64,000 nt of DNA, from positions 62,001 through 126,000 of the forward strand of contig CAWCVR010000002.1 of assembly GCA_963799105.1 (NCBI GenBank), in the 5' to 3' direction. Of the stretch, positions 1-8,283 are shown one piece after another. Origin of the DNA: CAWCVR01 sp963799105 (GTDB taxonomy: Bacteria > Acidobacteriota > Terriglobia > Bryobacterales > Bryobacteraceae). Numbering within the stretch: position 1 is the first letter of the stretch; every line of letters starts with the position of its first letter. Made by a program: the position numbers and the translations under genes. A model generated the notes under the pieces. That model searched no databases, was not told the DNA's origin, and worked only from the letters and a program-made list of their open reading frames with translations.

Positions 1-2
1 TG

Positions 3-2498
3 CCGGCGTCTTACGAATTCCCGCGCGAATTCCGCAAACTGCGTCCCGCCATCGTGCAGTTTCTGGTGGACCTGTGCCGTCCCAGCCAGTTGGCCGTCGG
101 CCCGTTCCTGCGGGGCTTCTATTTCACCGGCGTGCGTCCCATCATTATCAATGAAGCGGCGCCGGTGCAGGCGGCGCAGCCGCAGCCGGGCGGCTATGGA
201 CAGCCGGCTGGCGCGACCGGAATCTTCAGCGCCGGGGCCATGGCCGCCGCGCAGGCGCCCCCGCCGCCGGCGGCCACGTCGCGCAAAGTGCCGCAGTGGC
301 TGTTTCTCAGCCACCTGTTCAACGACATCCTGCTGGCCGACCGGGCCGCCATGGGCGCTAGCGGAGCCAGCACCAAGGCCGGTTTCTGGCAGCGTTGTCT
401 CTTCGCCACGGCCGCGGCCCTATGCTTTCTGCTGATGGTCTTCTTCACCATCTCGTTCTTCAACAACCGGTCGCTGGAGGGTAAGGTTCGCGACGCGGCC
501 GCGGGTATTTCGTCGGTGCAATCGGCCGGTGGCGGCCTCGCGCCGGTGGAATCGTTGCGCAAACTGGAGAGCCTGCGCCAGGCGATGGAGGCCCTGGTCC
601 GGTACCGCCGCGAAGGCGCTCCCTTGTTTTATCGCTGGTTTCTGTACGTGGGCAACGACCTGTATCCCGAAGCCCGGCGGGTCTACTTCGACCGCTTCAA
701 GCTCCTGTTGTTCGGCTCTACCCAAACCGCAATCCTGGCAAATCTGCGCACGCTCCCGGCCACGCCGGGGCCCGAATACACGCCCACTTACAACGCGTTG
801 AAGGCGTATCTCATCACCACGTCCTTTCACGACAAGAGCACGAAAGAATTCCTGACGCCGGTGCTGATGAACTGGTGGATGGCGGGGCGCAGCGTGGAGA
901 CCGATCGGGCGCAACTGGCGCAGAAGCAGTTCGATTTCTACGCGGACGAGTTGCGTGAGAGCGATCCGTACACCTCCGAGAGCGACACTCAAGCCATCGC
1001 GCACGCCCGCGGGTACCTGGCGCAGTTTGCCGGCGCCGAGCGGGTGTACGCCTTTATGCTGTCGGAAGCCGGCAAGACTAATCCGCCGATCGACTTCCAC
1101 AAAATGTTCCCGGGTTCGGACCGGGTGGTGCTGGAACCGCACGTGGTCCAAGGGGCGTTTTCCAAGGGAGGCTGGGCCTTCATGAAGGACGCCATGGCCC
1201 ACGCCGAGCGGTACTTCAACGGCGAATCCTGGGTGCTGGGCGACCAGGGCGCGGGCAACCTCGATCGCGCCAAACTGCAGCAGGATATCCAGACCCGTTA
1301 CTACGGCGAGTTCGTCGCCGAGTGGCGCACTTATATCAAGTCGGCGTCGGTGCTGCGCTACGCCAGCTTGAGGGACGCCTCCGACAAGCTCAAGACCCTG
1401 GCCGGCAACACATCGCCGCTGCTCGAATTGATCGCGCTGGCGTCGCGCAACACCGACGTGGACGACGCCCTGGTGAAGGCCCTGTTCCAGCCGGTGCAGG
1501 CGGTGGTTCCTCCGAACACCACCGACGTGGTGATCGCGCCGCCCAATCTGAACTACATGCAGTCGCTGACGATGTTGCAGACTTCCATCGATCAAATCGC
1601 CAGTTCGCCGGGGATCCCCAATGACGCGGCGGCGGCGCCGACGCTCGACAACGCGCGGCTGGCCATCAACAACACGCGCCAGATCGAGCAGACGTTCCGC
1701 CCCGATACGGAAGGCCAGGTGGACAAGAAGGTGGGCTCGCTGCTGGAAGATCCCATCACCTATGCACAGGGACTGCTGCGCGCGCTCGGTCCGGCGGAGC
1801 TGAATCAGAAAGGCGCGGGCATGTGCGCGCAGGTCAGCCCGGTGATGCGGAAGTATCCGTTCAACCCGAAAGCCACCGACCAGGCCACGCTGGCGGACGT
1901 TTCGGCGCTCTACAAACCGAAGGAAGGCGCCATCTGGCAGTTCTACGATACCGCGCTGCAGAAGTTCATCACGCGCTCGGGCTCGCAGTTTTCGCCCAAT
2001 CCGTCCGGCGGGATGAACATCAACTCCGCGTTCGTTTCCTTCCTGAACCGCGCGGCGGCGTTTGCCGATCTGGCGTTCCCCCCCGGCGCCAGCGATCCGC
2101 AGTTCAAGTACACGGTGACCCCGCTGGCATCGTCCCCGGACGTGGACAAGGTCACACTGACGATCGATGGTCACCAGGAGGTGTTCTCGCCAGGCGCGCC
2201 CGGAAAGACGTACGTTTGGCCCGGCCCGGCGGAGCACTCCCTGCAATTGAAGGTGCAGTTCAAGGGCGGGAACCAGGACTTCACCATCTCGACTTATGAC
2301 GGCCTGTGGTCGGTCTACCGCTTCATCATGGAGGCCGAGGGGCACGCCGGAACGCAAGTGGAGAAACGGCCGGTGACCGGGTCGCAGCCCATGCGGGGGC
2401 CATCCGGACAACCGGTGGTGGTGCGGCTCGACTTCAATCCCAACCCGCAGAACTTCTTCTCGGGCCTGGGCTGCGTAGCGGACGTTGCGAGGCAGTAG
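3..2498 (+). CDS. tssM: Type VI secretion membrane subunit TssM (IcmF), C-terminal part
   Basis: Only the last 831 residues lie in the window. The frame is open from base 3, and the first in-frame GTG (54) falls inside a conserved family block, so the true start is upstream. TssM is the large inner-membrane subunit of the TssJLM complex that anchors the type VI secretion baseplate. Seen here: the conserved block PREFRKLRPAI followed by FLRGFYFTG near fragment residues 8-46, a Gln/Pro/Gly/Ala-rich linker, a strong membrane span at about residues 130-152, a long periplasmic region, and the IcmF C-terminal beta domain (WPGPAEHSLQLKVQF, then TYDGLWSVYRF). The N-terminal cytoplasmic GTPase-like region is outside the window. 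The kinase gene begins at the base after its stop codon, so the two are co-transcribed. Confidence 0.9.
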   Translation, partial: PASYEFPREFRKLRPAIVQFLVDLCRPSQLAVGPFLRGFYFTGVRPIIINEAAPVQAAQPQPGGYGQPAGATGIFSAGAMAAAQAPPPPAATSRKVPQWLFLSHLFNDILLADRAAMGASGASTKAGFWQRCLFATAAALCFLLMVFFTISFFNNRSLEGKVRDAAAGISSVQSAGGGLAPVESLRKLESLRQAMEALVRYRREGAPLFYRWFLYVGNDLYPEARRVYFDRFKLLLFGSTQTAILANLRTLPATPGPEYTPTYNALKAYLITTSFHDKSTKEFLTPVLMNWWMAGRSVETDRAQLAQKQFDFYADELRESDPYTSESDTQAIAHARGYLAQFAGAERVYAFMLSEAGKTNPPIDFHKMFPGSDRVVLEPHVVQGAFSKGGWAFMKDAMAHAERYFNGESWVLGDQGAGNLDRAKLQQDIQTRYYGEFVAEWRTYIKSASVLRYASLRDASDKLKTLAGNTSPLLELIALASRNTDVDDALVKALFQPVQAVVPPNTTDVVIAPPNLNYMQSLTMLQTSIDQIASSPGIPNDAAAAPTLDNARLAINNTRQIEQTFRPDTEGQVDKKVGSLLEDPITYAQGLLRALGPAELNQKGAGMCAQVSPVMRKYPFNPKATDQATLADVSALYKPKEGAIWQFYDTALQKFITRSGSQFSPNPSGGMNINSAFVSFLNRAAAFADLAFPPGASDPQFKYTVTPLASSPDVDKVTLTIDGHQEVFSPGAPGKTYVWPGPAEHSLQLKVQFKGGNQDFTISTYDGLWSVYRFIMEAEGHAGTQVEKRPVTGSQPMRGPSGQPVVVRLDFNPNPQNFFSGLGCVADVARQ

Positions 2499-4190
2499 AT
2501 GCAGCTTCCCGGGCGGATTGGCAAGTACGAACTGGAGGAATTCCTGGGCGGCGGCATGTCGCACGTCTACCGCGCCCGCGATACCGTGATCGGGCGCACC
2601 GTCGCGGTGAAGATCCTGACCGAGGCCGGCTGCCAGGACGCGGAGGCCAAGGCGCGCTTTCTGGCGGAAGCCCGCATGGCCGGCAACATCGCTCACGACA
2701 ACGTCATCAGCATCTTCGATTTCGGCGAAGACGACCAGCAGCGGCCCTTCATGGTGATGGAGTTTCTGCGCGGCGAGGATCTGCGGCAGGCGATCAAGAA
2801 CAACCGCACCGGGGACCTGACGAGCAAGCTTAAGATCGCGCTGCAGGTGGCGCGCGCGCTCCAGTACATCCACAGCCAGAAGATCATCCACCGCGATATC
2901 AAGCCCGAGAACATCCACCTGACGGCCAACGGCGTGGTGAAGCTGATGGATTTCGGCATCGCCAAAGCCGAAGGCCTGGCCATGACGCGCGCCGGCTACG
3001 TGCTGGGCACGCCCTATTACATGGCGCCAGAGCAGGTGACCGGCCAGAACATTACGGAGCAGGTGGACGTCTATGCGTTCGGAGTGCTGATGTTCGAACT
3101 GCTCTCGGGCGTCAAGCCGATCACCGGCGATACCGTGGAGCGGATCTTCTACTGCATTCTGAATGAGCCCATCAACCTGGAGCCGCTGTACAAAGCCAAC
3201 ATTCCGCAATCGGCGTGCGACCTGGTGGTGGCGTGTACCGCCAAGGATCCCGCGGCCCGCCCGCAGGGATTCGAGCCGATTTGCGAGACGCTCGACCGGC
3301 TAATTCTGGATTGCGTTGCGCCGACCATGCCCATGCGGGCAAGTGCGACAGGCACGCCGGCGGTGGTCGAACCGGAACCGGCACATAGTCCACTTAGTAA
3401 GTGGCTGCTGCCCGGGCTGGCGGCGGCCATCGTGCTGCTGGCGGCCGGGCTGTATCTTTCGCTTCGGCCGTCCCACAAGGCGGCGGATCACAAAGACGGC
3501 GGTGGCGCCAAGGCCGTGGTGCTGGATCCGGTCATCCAAACGCCCACCGGCGAGATGGAACTGGTTCCCGCCGGGCCATTCAAGTGCGGCAAGGACAATG
3601 AGACGGTCACGCTGCCGGCGTTTTACATCGACAAGACGGAGGTCACCAACCGGGCCTACCTGCAATTCCACACCGCGCAGGGACAGCCGCTGCCGCCGGA
3701 CTTCCCCGAAGACAAACCCGACCTCCCGGTGGTGAACGTGTCGATCATCGATGCGCACGCCTTCGCCAAGTGGGCGGGGAAGCGGTTGCCCACGGCGCAG
3801 GAATGGGAGAAGGCGGCTCGCGGCGCGGATGGCCGGCTGCTTCCCTGGGGCGACAATCCCGACTCGGCGCGATGCAACGTGGGCAGCAAGGGCTTGCGCC
3901 CGGCGACGGACTTCCCCGACGGGGCCAGCCCCTACGGAGCTCTGAACATGGTAGGCAACGCGTGGGAGTTAGTGGAGCAGAAACTGACGCCCAGCCCCGA
4001 AGCGATGGAGCACTTTCGCGGCATGGGCATGAAGCCCCCGCCGCAGGCCGACGAGCCGTGGTACATGATCCGCGGCCTGTCGTTCGGGATGCCGATGGCA
4101 ACCGAAGCGGCGCGGGATTATGCGACCGTCCCGGCGCGGTGGACGGCGGCGGATCTGGGGTTCCGGTGCGCCAAGGACGCGGGTCAGTGA
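2499..4190 (+). CDS. Ser/Thr protein kinase fused to an FGE-sulfatase domain, PpkA-like
   Basis: A 563-residue membrane protein. An N-terminal Hanks-type kinase (about residues 9-270) has a Gly-rich loop GGGMSHV, Lys38, the catalytic loop HRDIKPEN (Asp133), DFG (Asp151) and an APE-type segment MAPEQ. A single membrane span lies at about 302-322. The C-terminal domain (about 348-560) is of the formylglycine-generating-enzyme/sulfatase-modifying type: VPAGPF, DKTEVTNRAYLQF, KRLPTAQEWEKAARG, LPWGD and GFRCAKD. In type VI secretion loci, PpkA-type kinases phosphorylate Fha proteins to switch on assembly, and FGE domains are often fused or adjacent. The start ATG directly follows the tssM stop codon. 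The gene converges on brnA with a 7-bp tail overlap. The kinase assignment is firm; its T6SS role rests on context. Confidence 0.88.
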   Translation: MQLPGRIGKYELEEFLGGGMSHVYRARDTVIGRTVAVKILTEAGCQDAEAKARFLAEARMAGNIAHDNVISIFDFGEDDQQRPFMVMEFLRGEDLRQAIKNNRTGDLTSKLKIALQVARALQYIHSQKIIHRDIKPENIHLTANGVVKLMDFGIAKAEGLAMTRAGYVLGTPYYMAPEQVTGQNITEQVDVYAFGVLMFELLSGVKPITGDTVERIFYCILNEPINLEPLYKANIPQSACDLVVACTAKDPAARPQGFEPICETLDRLILDCVAPTMPMRASATGTPAVVEPEPAHSPLSKWLLPGLAAAIVLLAAGLYLSLRPSHKAADHKDGGGAKAVVLDPVIQTPTGEMELVPAGPFKCGKDNETVTLPAFYIDKTEVTNRAYLQFHTAQGQPLPPDFPEDKPDLPVVNVSIIDAHAFAKWAGKRLPTAQEWEKAARGADGRLLPWGDNPDSARCNVGSKGLRPATDFPDGASPYGALNMVGNAWELVEQKLTPSPEAMEHFRGMGMKPPPQADEPWYMIRGLSFGMPMATEAARDYATVPARWTAADLGFRCAKDAGQ

Positions 4191-4450
4191 GGACGGGTTT
4201 GGCGCATTAGCTGGCGAAGATGGATGTTGATTCGAGTCTGATATCCGTCGCCAGTGGCCTTCAACCACGCAAGGACATCGGCATCGAGGCGAATCGTCAC
4301 ACTGGTCTTTTTGGGCCGATAGAACCGACCGATCACCGCATCCGGCGGAATCTCCCGGATCTCGGGAATGTCGGAAAAGTCGATCTCCCCGTCCGCCTTG
4401 GCGGCGAGTTTCTGAAGCTCCTTGCGTCTGTCATCCGATAGCTTGGGCAT
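4184..4450 (-). CDS. brnA: BrnA-family antitoxin
   Basis: An 88-residue antitoxin of the BrnT/BrnA type II system. BrnA wraps the BrnT ribonuclease and, as a dimer with a ribbon-helix-helix DNA-binding end, represses its own operon. The C-terminal half has the typical pattern KKTSVTIRLDADVLAWLK followed by an Arg-rich helix ending in LRQLMRQ. The ATG at 4450 lies within brnT, a 20-nt overlap giving coupled translation. It is the second gene of the leftward pair and runs tail to tail into the kinase gene. Confidence 0.85.
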   Translation of the reverse strand: MPKLSDDRRKELQKLAAKADGEIDFSDIPEIREIPPDAVIGRFYRPKKTSVTIRLDADVLAWLKATGDGYQTRINIHLRQLMRQTRPH

Positions 4451-4718
4451 ATAACTTCCTCTCGTGACTGCTTGCAGGGCGGGCGGAAACCATGCGAATC
4501 ACTTCCTCGGCAGCCTCCTGACGATATGTATGAACGACGACCAAGATGATAATCGCCTCAATCGCGCCAATCGCGTGCCATCGTTCCTCGCCATCAACCA
4601 CCCGCTCGACGAATGTGATGCAGCGTTCGTCGTCGAAGATCAATTGCGCCGCTTCGAAATCGACACCGTGCTTGCGCTTGTTGGCCTCGTTCTTCGCCTC
4701 ATCCCATTCGAAGCGCAT
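4431..4718 (-). CDS. brnT: BrnT-family ribonuclease toxin
   Basis: A 95-residue toxin with the family opening FEWDEAKNEANKRKHGVDFEAA, known in the family as WDxxKxxxNxxKHGVxF, and the C-terminal RMVSARPASSHERKLY segment (the RxIxARxAxxxER signature). BrnT is a RelE-fold endoribonuclease that blocks translation when free of BrnA. The toxin gene precedes the antitoxin gene, the usual order in this family. A consensus-like promoter with an embedded perfect palindrome lies just upstream (4729-4758), which fits autorepression by BrnA. The predicted transcript start is only a few bases before this ATG. Confidence 0.87.
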   Translation of the reverse strand: MRFEWDEAKNEANKRKHGVDFEAAQLIFDDERCITFVERVVDGEERWHAIGAIEAIIILVVVHTYRQEAAEEVIRMVSARPASSHERKLYAQAIG

Positions 4719-4728
4719 CTGTACTTAC

Positions 4729-4758
4729 ACTATCGTACATACGATAGCGCGTTGTCAA
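4729..4758 (-). promoter_or_regulatory. brnTA promoter with palindromic operator
   Basis: On the minus strand, TTGACA (4758-4753) is followed after 18 nt by GATAGT (4734-4729). An 8-bp perfect inverted repeat, CTATCGTA-CA-TACGATAG (4730-4747), covers the -10 box and spacer. A repressor bound there would block RNA polymerase, the known BrnA autoregulation mode. The -10 ends 10 nt before the brnT ATG, so the leader is at most a few nucleotides. Confidence 0.7.
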
Positions 4759-4840
4759 GCCTGCGGTTCAAGGGCGCCAGGGAAGCGCAGGCGGTTGCGG
4801 CTTCTCCCGATGCGGCGGCGTAGCGGGGTATCGTAAGAGC

Positions 4841-5239
4841 AGGAGCGCGGATCATGGCGATTCTCGATTGGTCACAATGCCCCGCCGTGGAGAGCATCCC
4901 CGGCAAGGTCAGTGGCGCGTGGGTATTTCGCGACACCCGGCTGCCGGTTGCCACGGTCATCGAGAACCTTGAAGATCTGAGCGTCGAAGAGGTCATGGAA
5001 CAATTCGACGTGACGCGGGAGCAGATCGCGGCGGTACTTGAGTTTGTGGCGCAGAGCCTCAAGGGGCCGGCGCCGGAGCAGGTCGCGAATGCCAAAAGGA
5101 AGAGAGGTTTGAGCCCAGGCGCGACAGCGTAGCAGGGTATGCTAGGAGAAGGAGCGCGGATCATGGCGATTCTCGATTGGTCACAATGCCCCGCCGTGGA
5201 GAGCATCCCCGGCAAGCGTAGTGGCGCGTGGGTATTCCG
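4841..5239 (+). repeat. Tandem gene duplication with a 67-bp identical block
   Basis: Bases 4841-4907 and 5150-5216 are identical: ribosome-binding site, start codon and first 18 codons of two adjacent DUF433 genes. Identity largely continues for about 23 bp beyond (to 4930 and 5239), then the genes diverge. The pattern fits tandem duplication followed by divergence, or recent gene conversion over the 5' ends. Confidence 0.85.
4854..5132 (+). CDS. DUF433 antitoxin-like protein, copy 1
   Basis: A 92-residue DUF433 protein. The family is mostly antitoxins paired with DUF5615 PIN-like toxins. Typical features are the N-terminal beta segment SGAWVFRDTRLPVATV, a winged-helix-like middle (LSVEEVMEQFDVTREQI) and the LEFVAQSL helix. 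An AGGAG site lies upstream of the ATG. No toxin gene follows directly; a second DUF433 gene starts 31 bp after its stop. It may be a redundant antitoxin left by duplication, or its toxin may have been lost. Confidence 0.8.
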   Translation: MAILDWSQCPAVESIPGKVSGAWVFRDTRLPVATVIENLEDLSVEEVMEQFDVTREQIAAVLEFVAQSLKGPAPEQVANAKRKRGLSPGATA

Positions 5240-5432
5240 GGACACGCGAACGCCCGTTTCAGTTGTGTTTGACAATCTGGAAGCGGGAGCGACCGTCGGC
5301 GAGGTGATGGACTGGTTTCACGTCACGCGGGAACAGGTGGCAGCGGTTCTGGAATTCGCGGCTCGGAGCCTTGACGCGCCGCCCCTGGCACAACCACCCG
5401 CCCAAGTTGCCGATGCTCATACTCTTCGATAA
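5163..5432 (+). CDS. DUF433 antitoxin, copy 2
   Basis: An 89-residue DUF433 protein. The start at 5163 is preferred over an upstream alternative at 5139 because it matches copy 1 exactly in RBS spacing and first residues (MAILDWSQCPAVESIPGK). The body (VFRDTRTPVSVVFDNLE, then VGEVMDWFHVTREQVAAVLEF) follows the family. Its 3' end overlaps the DUF5615-type toxin gene by 20 nt, the coupled antitoxin-toxin layout seen in this family. Confidence 0.82.
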   Translation: MAILDWSQCPAVESIPGKRSGAWVFRDTRTPVSVVFDNLEAGATVGEVMDWFHVTREQVAAVLEFAARSLDAPPLAQPPAQVADAHTLR

Positions 5433-5739
5433 CGGAACCCCTGCGCCTCTTCGCCATGCCCTCAACGGTCATGTGGTGGTGGAAGCGATCGAACGGGGAT
5501 GGGACAGGCTGGTCAACGGCGAATTGATAGCGGCCGCCGAGGCCGCAGGCTTCGACCTTCTGCTGACGACCGACAAGAACATCCGGTACCAGCAAAACCT
5601 GACGGGCCGGAAGATTGCTTTCGTGGTTCTCGGGAACCAGCAGTGGCCCACCTTGCGCCGATACGTTGAAAGGGTGGTTGCCGCCGTGGACGCCGCTACG
5701 CCGGGCACCTACACCGAAGTGGAAATCCCGTTCGAGTAA
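5413..5739 (+). CDS. DUF5615 PIN-like toxin
   Basis: A 108-residue PIN-fold protein, the usual partner of DUF433 antitoxins and a predicted Mg-dependent RNase. It begins MLILFDNGTPAPLRHAL with the conserved acidic Asp of the first strand. The middle carries FDLLLTTDKNIRYQQNL, the family hallmark with its TxDxxxxxQxN core, and then the hydrophobic strand IAFVVLG. The ATG at 5413 is favoured over an upstream TTG (5371) because the first beta strand starts there. RNase activity is predicted only. Confidence 0.8.
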   Translation: MLILFDNGTPAPLRHALNGHVVVEAIERGWDRLVNGELIAAAEAAGFDLLLTTDKNIRYQQNLTGRKIAFVVLGNQQWPTLRRYVERVVAAVDAATPGTYTEVEIPFE

Positions 5740-5922
5740 AGGTCAGGGCCGTATTTCGCAGGGCGCAGGCTTTGACCCGCTTCCGGAGCCGGCGCCAATC
5801 GCGCGGTTGACGTGTTTCGAATGTCTGTTCCAGAATTGCGGCGAGGAGTGGTGTCCTCTTTCACTGCCGCGGTTGGGGGTCGGGGCCGCGCGGGTGTACG
5901 CTTGTCGGGGAGGCGTTTCGCG

Positions 5923-6399
5923 ATGCTGAGAGGTCAATTGCTCCCGAGGGTCCGTGGCTTCCCCTTGTTGGCCTTGCTTGCTTTGGTTGGTTGTGGCTTC
6001 TCCCAAAGGGACAGATCCGGACCGGCAGCGGAGCAACCGCCCGCCAATACGGTCACGGCACCTGGAAGATGGGAACGGGAGCGGCAATGTGCGGAACAGG
6101 CGGATTGGCTCGCGGCTCGTCTCAGATGGCAGGGGAAGGATGCCGGCTGGAGCAGCCACTACAACTCGAGGCAGCAGCGCTGCTTTGTTGATTACACCAG
6201 TTTCAACGCTGAGAAGATGACTGTCTTTGAAGAACTGTATGACGGCTTCGAGGGCGTTGCCCTCGCAGACAGCCTGATTGAGAGCCTAGGAATGAAGAGG
6301 ACGGTTTGCAGCATTACCGCACACCCTTGGACTGAGCCTCTGAGTGGGGTCAACTGCGACGAATACGCAAAGCTCCTACGGGACCGGATGGAAAACTGA
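5923..6399 (+). CDS. Putative lipoprotein of unknown function
   Basis: I do not recognise a family. From the ATG at 5923 the 158-residue product starts with a lipoprotein signal: basic MLRGQLLPRVRG, a hydrophobic stretch and the lipobox LVGC, then a Ser/Pro-rich linker. The mature part has several Cys (ECAEQ-like, RQQRCFVDY, TVCSI, VNCDEY) that could form disulfides outside the cytoplasm. A longer in-frame start at 5812 would bury the signal peptide and is less likely. It stands alone after the toxin gene. Confidence 0.55.
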   Translation: MLRGQLLPRVRGFPLLALLALVGCGFSQRDRSGPAAEQPPANTVTAPGRWERERQCAEQADWLAARLRWQGKDAGWSSHYNSRQQRCFVDYTSFNAEKMTVFEELYDGFEGVALADSLIESLGMKRTVCSITAHPWTEPLSGVNCDEYAKLLRDRMEN

Positions 6400-6459
6400 A
6401 ACCGACGAAGAGATTGGGGGCTACGGAAGCCACGCAGGAGGCCATCTCATCAGCTTGCT

Positions 6460-6855
6460 TCACTTTGGCATACATGCTTTCGTGTAATCCTCATGGTAAC
6501 GAACCAGCCTTTCAACGATTTCCTTTGCGCGCTGATTTGACGGAAACTCCCCACGGCGCTTCGAGGCAGACCGGACCGCCCACACTGGTGAATTCGCTGC
6601 TCCCCTCGGTTCCAGTTGCCACTCTTCGGCTGGGACTGGAGAGTCGCCGACGAAGAGGGACATCGAGCCGCCCCGCGGCCTTCGATCAAACAGGATTCGA
6701 TGCCCGGCCCGAAATGTCGCAGCGACATATCCGAGCTGCAGACATTCTGAGCCGTCACTATTAATCCACCACTCAAAGTCCTGGTCGGTCATCGCGGCGG
6801 CGGCCCCTTTTACCAGGCTCTTGAGAGTTATCAATTCTGATTCAGCTTGTTGCAT
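6460..6855 (-). CDS. Hypothetical protein
   Basis: A 131-residue product of no family I can name, taken from the ATG at 6855. The frame extends further upstream, but that extension looks like low-quality Arg/Ser sequence. The body reads as a compact alpha/beta protein: FEWWINSDGSECLQLGY, then FDRRPRGGSMSLFVGD, and a basic C-terminal helix RAKEIVERLVRYHEDY. It may form a unit with the small gene at 6989-7303 on the same strand. Confidence 0.45.
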   Translation of the reverse strand: MQQAESELITLKSLVKGAAAAMTDQDFEWWINSDGSECLQLGYVAATFRAGHRILFDRRPRGGSMSLFVGDSPVPAEEWQLEPRGAANSPVWAVRSASKRRGEFPSNQRAKEIVERLVRYHEDYTKACMPK

Positions 6856-6988
6856 GAGCCCATCGTAAGCGGTTTTTCGCCCGTCTGCATGGGCCTTACT
6901 GGAGGAAGCGAAGCCCACCCCCTTCTCCTGCCGGAGCGGTGAGCGATGGAAGCACCGCATCCCAAAGCCCGGAGCGTCACGCCATGAC

Positions 6989-7303
6989 TCACTTCAGAGT
7001 AGGCCATGACCAACTCTCGCCGCTCCCAGAGTCAAACTCGCGTCGTACATCCAGAGGCCATTCCTTCTCAAACCCGACCTGTTCGGTTTCCTCGTCTATT
7101 CGGGCTACCAGACGATACTTCCCCACTACATCGTCCCGACTGGTTCCTTCCGGTATGTCCACGATGAAAATAATTGGGCTCGGTTCGCTCCCGGGTCCAG
7201 ATTGGCCTTTGCGCACTTCCCTGACGTGGTCGTAGGGATCCAATCGGTTCCCCGGCGTACTCGCGGGATACATGATATTCTTCCAGTGGGCGAACGCCTT
7301 CAT
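6989..7303 (-). CDS. Hypothetical protein
   Basis: A 104-residue product from the ATG at 7303; the frame opens further upstream, but the coherent sequence starts here (MKAFAHWKNIMYPAS). The centre has a hydrophobic strand SPIIFIVDIPEGTS and a charged segment YRLVARIDEETEQVGFEKEW. No family recognised. It is transcribed divergently from the trp operon, with about 190 bp between. Confidence 0.45.
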   Translation of the reverse strand: MKAFAHWKNIMYPASTPGNRLDPYDHVREVRKGQSGPGSEPSPIIFIVDIPEGTSRDDVVGKYRLVARIDEETEQVGFEKEWPLDVRREFDSGSGESWSWPTLK

Positions 7304-7494
7304 GCTTGGAGCGTAGCATGCACCGCTAGGAGAGTGCTGGATGCGCCGTTCGTCTCCGGTCAACTGCAAAGCCCAGGTTGCCGTAGGCCCGGCACTCCGC
7401 ACCGTTGATTCCCGGCGCCCAAGGGCCCAGCACGTGGCGTGACGCTGCCGTGCGCCATCCTTCACAACCCGTCTGATACGATAAGGAAACACCC

Positions 7495-8283
7495 TTGATC
7501 GATACTGTTCCAGACATACTGGCCCGAATTGTCGCCAGAAAACGCGAGGAAATCGGGCGTCCGGGCATGCCGCTAGAAGAGTTGGAACGCCGCGCCGAAA
7601 CCGCCATGGCCACCCGGCGCGATTTCGCGGCGGCGTTGCGGGCGCGCGTGCCGGCGGTGATCGCGGAAGTGAAGCATGCGTCGCCCAGCAAGGGCGTGCT
7701 GGTGCGCGATTTCGATCCGGCGCGCATCGCGGGCGAGTATCAGCGTGGCGGGGCGGCGGCGTTGAGCGTGCTTACTGACGAAGCGTTCTTTCAGGGCAGC
7801 CTCGGCGACTTGGAAGCGGCGCGCGCGGCTACCGGGCTGCCGGCGCTGCGCAAGGATTTCACTATCGCCAGGTCGCAGATCGTGGAGGCGGCGGCGCATG
7901 GGGCGGATGCCATCCTGCTGATTGCGGCCATCCTCACCGAAGGCGAGATTCGCGAGTTTCGCGAGGCGGCTGCGCGGTACGGCATGAGCGCGCTGGTGGA
8001 AGTGCACAACCGGCGCGAACTGGACGTCGCCGTGGCGGCGGGCGCGGATATCATCGGCGTGAACAACCGCGATCTGACCACGTTTGAGGTTACGCTGGAG
8101 ACGTCGCTGCGGCTGGCGGAGCACATTCCGGCATCGGCGGTACGCGTCAGCGAGAGCGGGATTCACACTGCTGCGGACGTGGCGAAATTGCGCGCGGCGG
8201 GGTACACGGCGTTCCTGGTGGGCGAACACCTGATGAAGTCCGGCGACGCGGCGGCGGCCATCGGCGAACTGGTGGCGGCATGA
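7495..8283 (+). CDS. trpC: Indole-3-glycerol phosphate synthase
   Basis: 262 residues, a complete single-domain TrpC, catalysing ring closure of CdRP to indole-3-glycerol phosphate in tryptophan synthesis. Motifs: the N-terminal helix DILARIVARKREEI, VIAEVKHASPSKG (catalytic Lys), LRKDFTI (second Lys), ALVEVHNRREL, GVNNRDLTTF and VSESGIHT. It begins with TTG at 7495, preceded by AAGGAA at a suitable distance; no better ATG exists. It is the first gene of the operon. trpE, trpG and trpD are absent upstream, so the pathway is split in this genome. Its stop overlaps the trpF start (ATGA). Confidence 0.95.
   Translation: MIDTVPDILARIVARKREEIGRPGMPLEELERRAETAMATRRDFAAALRARVPAVIAEVKHASPSKGVLVRDFDPARIAGEYQRGGAAALSVLTDEAFFQGSLGDLEAARAATGLPALRKDFTIARSQIVEAAAHGADAILLIAAILTEGEIREFREAAARYGMSALVEVHNRRELDVAVAAGADIIGVNNRDLTTFEVTLETSLRLAEHIPASAVRVSESGIHTAADVAKLRAAGYTAFLVGEHLMKSGDAAAAIGELVAA

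Noticed and set aside
420..3209. 929-codon open frame on the minus strand over tssM and the kinase gene
   Set aside because: It is His/Arg/Gln-rich low-quality sequence with no family features, antisense to two clear genes. High GC leaves such frames open.
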